From the NCBI GenBank assembly GCA_964423425.1, contig CAYRES010000001.1, positions 248,001-312,000 on the forward strand: DNA of 64,000 nt, read 5' to 3'. The notes beneath the pieces are model-generated. The model was given only the letters and a program-made list of their open reading frames with translations, made no database searches and was not told the origin of the DNA. Position numbers and translations under genes: made by a program. This document shows, in pieces, positions 59,486 to 64,000 of this stretch; positions within the stretch are counted from its first letter, which is position 1, and each line of letters begins with the position of its first letter. Source of the stretch: CAYRES01 sp964423425 (GTDB lineage: Bacteria > Actinomycetota > Thermoleophilia > RBG-16-64-13).

Positions 59486-59872
59486 GTGTCGAGAGCATCA
59501 AAAGATGAGCGTAGAACGGCCGGAGCGGAGAGCGAGTGGGGGACGGTTGTGGTCTCCGAAAGGGCCATAGCGGACATCGTCGCCTACACGGTCCTCGAAT
59601 GCTACGGAGTCGTGGGTATGGCCTCTCCCAATGCGTACCAGGGGGTCGCGAGGCTGCTGAGCAGAGACAAGCTGCATCAAGGCATCAAGGTGGAGCGGGA
59701 CAAGGGCCATTTCAAGATATCCATCTATGTAGTCGTTGAGTACGGCCTGAACGTGGCCGAGGTTGCGGGCAATGTGCGGTCGCAGGTGGCGTACAACGTG
59801 GAGAAGGCCACGCGCGAACGGGTCACCGACCTCCACATCCACGTCCAAGGAGTGCGAGTTGGCGGACAGTAA
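59486..59872 (+). CDS. Asp23/Gls24 family envelope stress protein
   Basis: 128 residues from GTG 59486, which has AGGAG 6 bases upstream (the open frame further upstream is not family-like). Family motifs VVVSERAIADIVAYTVLECYGVVGM and VYVVVEYGLNVAEVAGNVRSQV-type segments are present, ending VTDLHIHVQGVRV. Homologues (YloU) sit between rpmB and a DAK2-domain gene and are associated with the membrane or envelope. The end overlaps the next gene by 14 bases. Confidence 0.9.
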   Translation: MSRASKDERRTAGAESEWGTVVVSERAIADIVAYTVLECYGVVGMASPNAYQGVARLLSRDKLHQGIKVERDKGHFKISIYVVVEYGLNVAEVAGNVRSQVAYNVEKATRERVTDLHIHVQGVRVGGQ

Positions 59873-61499
59873 CGGGCCTGCCATCAGTGTCCGGTCGGCG
59901 CTCGAGGTGGTCGCGGCCGGGTTCCATGTTCTTGAGGGCCGCAAGCAAGAGGTCAACGATCTGAATGTGTATCCGGTACCCGACGGCGACACGGGTACCA
60001 ACCTTGCCCTCACGGTGAAGTCCATCCTGGAAGACCTGCAACGGGCGCCCAGTGATCTGACCCCGCCGGAGGTTTGCAACGCCATCTCCGAGGCCGCCCT
60101 TATGGGCGCGCGCGGCAATAGCGGTGTGATTCTCTCGCAGATGGTGCGCGGTGCCATGGAAGCCCTCTCCGAGGCGCCGGTACTTGAGCCTGCTGTGCTC
60201 GTAGCCTGCTTGCATAGAGCCACGGAGGCCTCCTACCGGGCCATCAGGAAGCCTGTGGAAGGTACCATGCTCACGGTTCTCAGGGAGATGGCCGAGGCGG
60301 CCGAGGAGCTCTGTGCATCGGATGGGGCCCCTCCGCCCGAATTGTTTGAGGAGGTACTGCGTGAGGGGTGGGAGAGCGTGCGCCGCACGCCCGCCCTGTT
60401 GTCCGTCCTGGCCGAAGCCGGAGTGGTCGACGCGGGTGGGTTCGGCCTTGTTCTGATTCTTGAGGGCTTACTTCTCGGTGGCTCGGGCGGTGAGTTCATG
60501 ATGGTTGACACCAGTGATCTCGCGGTCATGCCCCACAGAGACGAGGCCGAGGAGCATGCCGCCAGCAAGTACACATACTGCACGAGCTTCCTCGTCAAGG
60601 GCAGCGATCTCGATGCGGAGGATTTGGAGGCACTGCTGTCGCCTTTGGGCGACAGCCTTCTCGTGGTGGGCAGTACGGCCCAGCTCAAGGTCCACGTCCA
60701 CACCGATGCCCCCGGTGAGGTACTCAACCTGGCCACTGGGCTGGGTACTCTGCATGTGGTCGAGATAGACAACATGAAGGAACAGACGGCGGAGCGCGAT
60801 CGCCGCCTCCGCGCCCAGGAGGCCGCGGCCTCACCCGTATCGGCGCTCACGCAGGTCGTGGCTGTGGTCAATGGTGAGGGCAACAAGGCCTTGTTCTCCA
60901 GCATGGGAGCCGACATTCTGGTGGAGGGCGGGCAGACCATGAACCCTTCGGCGGAGGAGCTCATCAACGCGGTGAAGCAGGCCAGCGCCCCTTCCGTCAT
61001 CATTCTGCCCAACAACAAGAACATCATTCTGGCGGCCGAGCAGATCGTGGGCCGGGTCGAGAGAGAAGTGTTTGTGGTGCCCACCCGCTCCCTGCTCGCG
61101 GGGCTCTCTGCTCTCGTGGTCTTTGATTCGGAGACCGACGGCGCCTCCAATCACGAAGAGATGCGAGCGGCCATCGCCGGAGTCTCGAGCGGTGAAGTGA
61201 CCCGGGCGGTGCGTGCCTCCAGTGTGAACGGCCTTGCCATCGAACAGGGCGCGTTCATCGGCTTGGTGAACGACGAAGTCATCGCTACCGGTCAGAAGTT
61301 CGACGTCGTTGTCGACGCGGTGGCGGCGACGATGGTGAACGGCACGAGCGAGGTCATGACCGTGCTCTTGGGGAACGGTGAGGACGCCGAGCCGGCGCGG
61401 TTGGCGGCGGAGCGCCTGCGGGAGCGCTACTCAGACCTCGAAGTGGAGATCCATGTGGGCGGGCAACCGCTGTATCCGTTGCTCGTGTCGGTGGAGTAA
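59859..61499 (+). CDS. fakA: Fatty-acid kinase catalytic subunit-like protein (DAK2 domain, YloV/FakA)
   Basis: ATP-dependent kinase that phosphorylates FakB-bound fatty acids. From TTG 59859 the protein is 546 residues: an N-terminal DhaL/DAK2 nucleotide domain (NDLNVYPVPDGDTGTNLAL; GARGNSGVILSQM), a middle DUF1949-like part and a C-terminal EDD-related domain. AAGGAG lies 6 bases before the TTG, and no ATG or GTG fits the family N-terminus. The next gene encodes a DegV/FakB protein, supporting the FakA reading over generic dihydroxyacetone kinase. Confidence 0.88.
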   Translation: MADSNGPAISVRSALEVVAAGFHVLEGRKQEVNDLNVYPVPDGDTGTNLALTVKSILEDLQRAPSDLTPPEVCNAISEAALMGARGNSGVILSQMVRGAMEALSEAPVLEPAVLVACLHRATEASYRAIRKPVEGTMLTVLREMAEAAEELCASDGAPPPELFEEVLREGWESVRRTPALLSVLAEAGVVDAGGFGLVLILEGLLLGGSGGEFMMVDTSDLAVMPHRDEAEEHAASKYTYCTSFLVKGSDLDAEDLEALLSPLGDSLLVVGSTAQLKVHVHTDAPGEVLNLATGLGTLHVVEIDNMKEQTAERDRRLRAQEAAASPVSALTQVVAVVNGEGNKALFSSMGADILVEGGQTMNPSAEELINAVKQASAPSVIILPNNKNIILAAEQIVGRVEREVFVVPTRSLLAGLSALVVFDSETDGASNHEEMRAAIAGVSSGEVTRAVRASSVNGLAIEQGAFIGLVNDEVIATGQKFDVVVDAVAATMVNGTSEVMTVLLGNGEDAEPARLAAERLRERYSDLEVEIHVGGQPLYPLLVSVE

Positions 61500-61572
61500 T
61501 AGTTGGTGGGCGAGGGGTGGCAGGGGGGCCCGCCGGACGGCCGGCCCGACAACAAATCAGGCAGGTGGGGAG

Positions 61573-62466
61573 ATGACAGAAGCGGGCGAAGCTCAGATTC
61601 TCAATCGACAGAACACCGTGGTGGTGGTTGATTCCACCGCCGACCTTCCACAGTACCTGGTCGACGATCCCAACATCAGGATGATTCCTCTCCGTGTCCA
61701 TTTCGGCGACGAGATCTACAAAGACTGGGTAGACATCAAGCCGGTGGAGTTCTTCGAGCGACTAGTGAAGGCCGACAAGCTTCCCACCACGTCACAGCCC
61801 TCTCCGGGCGAATTCGCCGACCTCTATCGTGTGCTCCGCAAGAACTACGACAATATCCTCTCTCTGCACCTCAGCAGCCGCAACAGCGGCACCGTCGAGA
61901 GCGCCCGTCTGGCGGCGAAGATGGTCGAGGGCGTGAGCGTGGTCGACACGCGCATGGTGTGCAGCGCGAACGCGCTTCTGGCCGATCGCGTGCTCACGCG
62001 GCTCGACGGGGGCGTGGACAAGGCTGAACTCGAGCGCTACATCGAGTGGTTCATCGGCGCACGAGGCTTTGCTTTTCTACTCGACACCCTCGACTACATC
62101 TACAAGGGGGGCCGCATCGGCCGGGCCAATCACCTGGCGGGCACACTCCTCCACATCAAACCCATCCTCACGTATGACGCCGAGGGTGTGGTGGCACCTT
62201 TGGGCAAGGTGCGCGGGGAGAAGAAGGCGCTCAGTTTTGTTCGTAACTACTTCCTCGAGCATACACGCAGTGGTTCCCCCGTGTACGTGGGCATCGGGCA
62301 CGGCGTGGCGCCCGAGAAGGGGCAGAAGCTCGCCGATCTCTTACGTTCCACCGATCGCGAGGTCGATGTCCGCTTCGTCAGCGAGGTGGGGTCGGTCATT
62401 GGCACCTATTCTGGTCCGGGGGCGCTTGCGTTCTACTTCATCCAGGACGCCGATTTTCCCGGGTAG
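61573..62466 (+). CDS. fakB: DegV family fatty-acid-binding protein (FakB-like)
   Basis: Binds a fatty acid and presents it to FakA for phosphorylation. The 297-residue protein from ATG 61573 (AGGTGGGG before it) has VVVDSTADLP, MIPLRVHFGDEIYKD, TTSQPSPGEFADLY, SLHLSSRNSGTVESARLA, VVDTRMVCSANAL, and GRIGRANHLAGTLLHIKPIL, the standard DegV set. Its position in the cell is cytosolic. It occupies the place where serine dehydratase genes lie in Bacillus, between yloV and recG. Confidence 0.92.
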   Translation: MTEAGEAQILNRQNTVVVVDSTADLPQYLVDDPNIRMIPLRVHFGDEIYKDWVDIKPVEFFERLVKADKLPTTSQPSPGEFADLYRVLRKNYDNILSLHLSSRNSGTVESARLAAKMVEGVSVVDTRMVCSANALLADRVLTRLDGGVDKAELERYIEWFIGARGFAFLLDTLDYIYKGGRIGRANHLAGTLLHIKPILTYDAEGVVAPLGKVRGEKKALSFVRNYFLEHTRSGSPVYVGIGHGVAPEKGQKLADLLRSTDREVDVRFVSEVGSVIGTYSGPGALAFYFIQDADFPG

Positions 62467-62511
62467 CGCGCGGGGGCGCTCGTCACGTCCGACTTCATCC
62501 ACGCAGAATCC

Positions 62512-62544
62512 GGTGCCGAGGTGATTCACTATCCCCTCGGCACC
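62512..62544 (+). other. Inverted repeat over the recG start region
   Basis: GGTGCCGAGG (62512-62521) pairs exactly with CCTCGGCACC (62535-62544), loop 13 bases. The first G of the only GTG start available to recG (62521) is the last base of the left arm. It may be a terminator for fakB, without a T-run, or a hairpin that limits recG translation. Confidence 0.5.
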
Positions 62545-64000
62545 TCCGCGACGCGCGAGCCCCTGCCCCCGCTGCCACGTGCAGGTCTTCCCAAGTGCCC
62601 GGGCGCGGCGCTACAAGCGCCCCTCGATTCGCTTCATGGCATCGGGTCGACGAGGGCTGCGCGTCTCCATTGTCTCGGTCTCGACACCGTGGAAGATCTG
62701 CTGCTGTATCTACCCTTCCGCCATGAGACCCCCGCTCGATTGTCGCGTGTCTCAGAACTCAAAGAGGGTGCGGTGTGCACCATCCAGGTGCGGGTCGGGC
62801 CGTGCAGCATACGGCACGGACGTAGGCGTGGTCTGCGTATTCTGGAAGCCCTTGTGGCTGATGACAGTGGGTCGATTGTTGCCGTGTGGTACAACCAAGA
62901 GTACCTTCGCGAGGCCTTTGCGGGCCGCCCGGAGGTGTTGGTGAGGGGCCGCATGTCCTTCCGGAACCGCACGCCCAGATTCATAGTACAGCGCCATGAG
63001 ATCATCGGCCACAAAGAGTCCGGGCCCGGTGGCATACTCGCACTCACCCCCGTCTACCCGGCGACTGCCGACGTGAGTTTGCGCCTGATACAAGCCGCTG
63101 TACGCTCGGCCCTGCCGGTCGCCCGCGATTTCGTAGATCCCTTACCGGCCCGTCTCCTCGCCGCGCGCTCCTACCCAGGCAAGGCCGAGGCCATCGCCTG
63201 CGCCCACTTCCCGGCTACCGAGTCATCCGCCGTTCGGGCCCGGAAGCGTCTGGCGTTCGAGGAGCTACTCCTGCTTCAAGTGGCACTGCTCGAGCGCAGG
63301 CGGGCGCAGAAGGTGCATCCCGCTGTGGGGCTGGGTTCTCCAGGGCCTCTGTGCCACGCCTTTTTGAAGGAGTTGCCCTATCGCCCGACCGGGGCTCAAG
63401 AGAGGGTCATGGCAGAGATCGACTCCGACCTCAGAGCGCACACACCCATGCTCCGCCTCCTCCAGGGTGACGTAGGGTCGGGAAAGACGCTCGTGGCGGT
63501 GTACGCTCTTCTTCGGGCGCTGGATGCGGGCGGTCAGGGTGTTCTCATGGCACCGACCGAGATCTTGGCCGATCAACATGCCGAGCGCCTCCGGGAAGCA
63601 CTCGAGTCTGTCGGGGTTGAGATCTTGACGTTGAAGGGGAGCCTCCCGGTCGGCCACAAGAGGCGCGTGAAGCGAATACTCGGTCGGGGGCATCCCGCCT
63701 TGGTCGTCGGCACCCACGCGCTCATCCAAGAGGATGTGAGTATCCCGAACCTCCGCGTGGTGGTGATCGACGAGCAGCACCGTTTCGGCGTGGGGCAGCG
63801 CGACGCTCTGCTCATGACTGCAGAGAATGAAAGCCGTCCGCACGTGTTGCATATGACGGCGACACCGATACCACGCACCCTCAGCCTCACCGTCTACGGC
63901 GACCTCGACGTGAGTGTGATCGACGAAATGCCACCCGGCCGACGGCCGGTGAAGACGAAGTGCGTGCGTCCGGAGCAGGAAGGACGGGCCTGGCGGCTCC
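62521..64000 (+). CDS. recG: ATP-dependent DNA helicase RecG (3' end beyond the window)
   Basis: Fork-reversal helicase. About 493 codons are visible and the frame is still open at the edge. It has a helix-hairpin-helix-like LHGIGSTRAARLHCLGLDTVEDLLLYLP, the wedge OB-fold (GSIVAVWYNQEYL), YRPTGAQERVMAEI, Walker A GDVGSGKT at about residue 316-323, MAPTEILADQHAERL, Walker B VVIDEQHRFGVGQR (DEQH) and MTATPIPRTLSLTVYGDLD. GTG 62521 is the only conventional start after the fakB stop, in the same frame; CTG codons at 62563 and 62572 are alternatives. Confidence 0.93.
   Translation, partial: MIHYPLGTSATREPLPPLPRAGLPKCPGAALQAPLDSLHGIGSTRAARLHCLGLDTVEDLLLYLPFRHETPARLSRVSELKEGAVCTIQVRVGPCSIRHGRRRGLRILEALVADDSGSIVAVWYNQEYLREAFAGRPEVLVRGRMSFRNRTPRFIVQRHEIIGHKESGPGGILALTPVYPATADVSLRLIQAAVRSALPVARDFVDPLPARLLAARSYPGKAEAIACAHFPATESSAVRARKRLAFEELLLLQVALLERRRAQKVHPAVGLGSPGPLCHAFLKELPYRPTGAQERVMAEIDSDLRAHTPMLRLLQGDVGSGKTLVAVYALLRALDAGGQGVLMAPTEILADQHAERLREALESVGVEILTLKGSLPVGHKRRVKRILGRGHPALVVGTHALIQEDVSIPNLRVVVIDEQHRFGVGQRDALLMTAENESRPHVLHMTATPIPRTLSLTVYGDLDVSVIDEMPPGRRPVKTKCVRPEQEGRAWRL

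Noticed and set aside
1..64000. CRISPR arrays, insertion sequences, prophage genes, toxin-antitoxin or defence islands
   Set aside because: I looked for regular direct repeats, transposase or integrase motifs and typical defence domains on both strands and saw none. The window is core genome apart from the pilus region.

Overview
This is a GC-rich bacterial chromosome segment, almost entirely housekeeping genes on the plus strand. Genes are tightly packed, starts are often GTG or TTG, and many neighbours share a 4-base GTGA overlap. The gene order (dxr-rseP-ispG-proS, rimP-nusA-rnpM-infB-ylxP-rbfA-nrnA-truB-ribF-rpsO-pnp-M16 peptidase-dapB-rnj-ftsK, rodZ-rimO-pgsA-thpR-recA-recX-rny-miaB-miaA-dapF), with RNase J and RNase Y both present and a zinc-type L28, suggests a deep-branching, probably anaerobic Actinomycetota (Coriobacteriia or Thermoleophilia-like) or a relative near the Firmicutes/Actinomycetota divide. 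The taxon is an inference. A run of ten Ns inside homopolymer junk shows that this is a draft assembly, possibly a metagenome bin.

Layout: 1-5.3 kb, isoprenoid (MEP) enzymes, the site-2 protease RseP and prolyl-tRNA synthetase. 5.3-18.7 kb, a translation/transcription super-operon opened by an extended -10 promoter and an attenuator-like hairpin, then S15, PNPase, an M16 peptidase and DapB, ending in a clear intrinsic terminator. 18.8-37.3 kb, RNase J, FtsK, the selenium-dependent tRNA enzyme SelU, RodZ-like protein, RimO, PgsA, ThpR, RecA/RecX, RNase Y, MiaB/MiaA, DapF, LL-DAP aminotransferase, dUTPase and a convergent Nudix gene. 37.3-43.1 kb is the accessory part: a c-di-GMP-I (GEMM-I) riboswitch before a type IV pilin gene, a second pilin gene beyond a damaged assembly gap, a TPR lipoprotein and a four-gene minor-pilin operon. 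43.2-49.3 kb, RNase Z, tRNA-Arg(CCG), LipB, lipoproteins, a sugar-hydrolase-like membrane protein and an ArgA-type acetyltransferase. 49.3-64 kb, MetK, PriA, Def, Fmt, Rpe, an FMN-riboswitch-controlled riboflavin operon (ribD-ribE-ribBA-ribH), L28, Asp23, a FakA/FakB-like fatty-acid kinase pair and a truncated recG.

How the genes fit together: DapB, DapF and DapL indicate meso-diaminopimelate synthesis by the short aminotransferase route. PNPase, RNase J, RNase Y, RNase Z and NrnA form an RNA maturation and decay set. The c-di-GMP riboswitch ties type IV pilus production to the motile/sessile second messenger. The most notable observations are that riboswitch, a Cys/His metal-binding-like tail on NusA, probable CTG start codons on pgsA and the acetyltransferase, a structured promoter-driven non-coding stretch between recX and rny, and evidence that the sequence left of the N gap is an error-rich copy of the sequence right of it.
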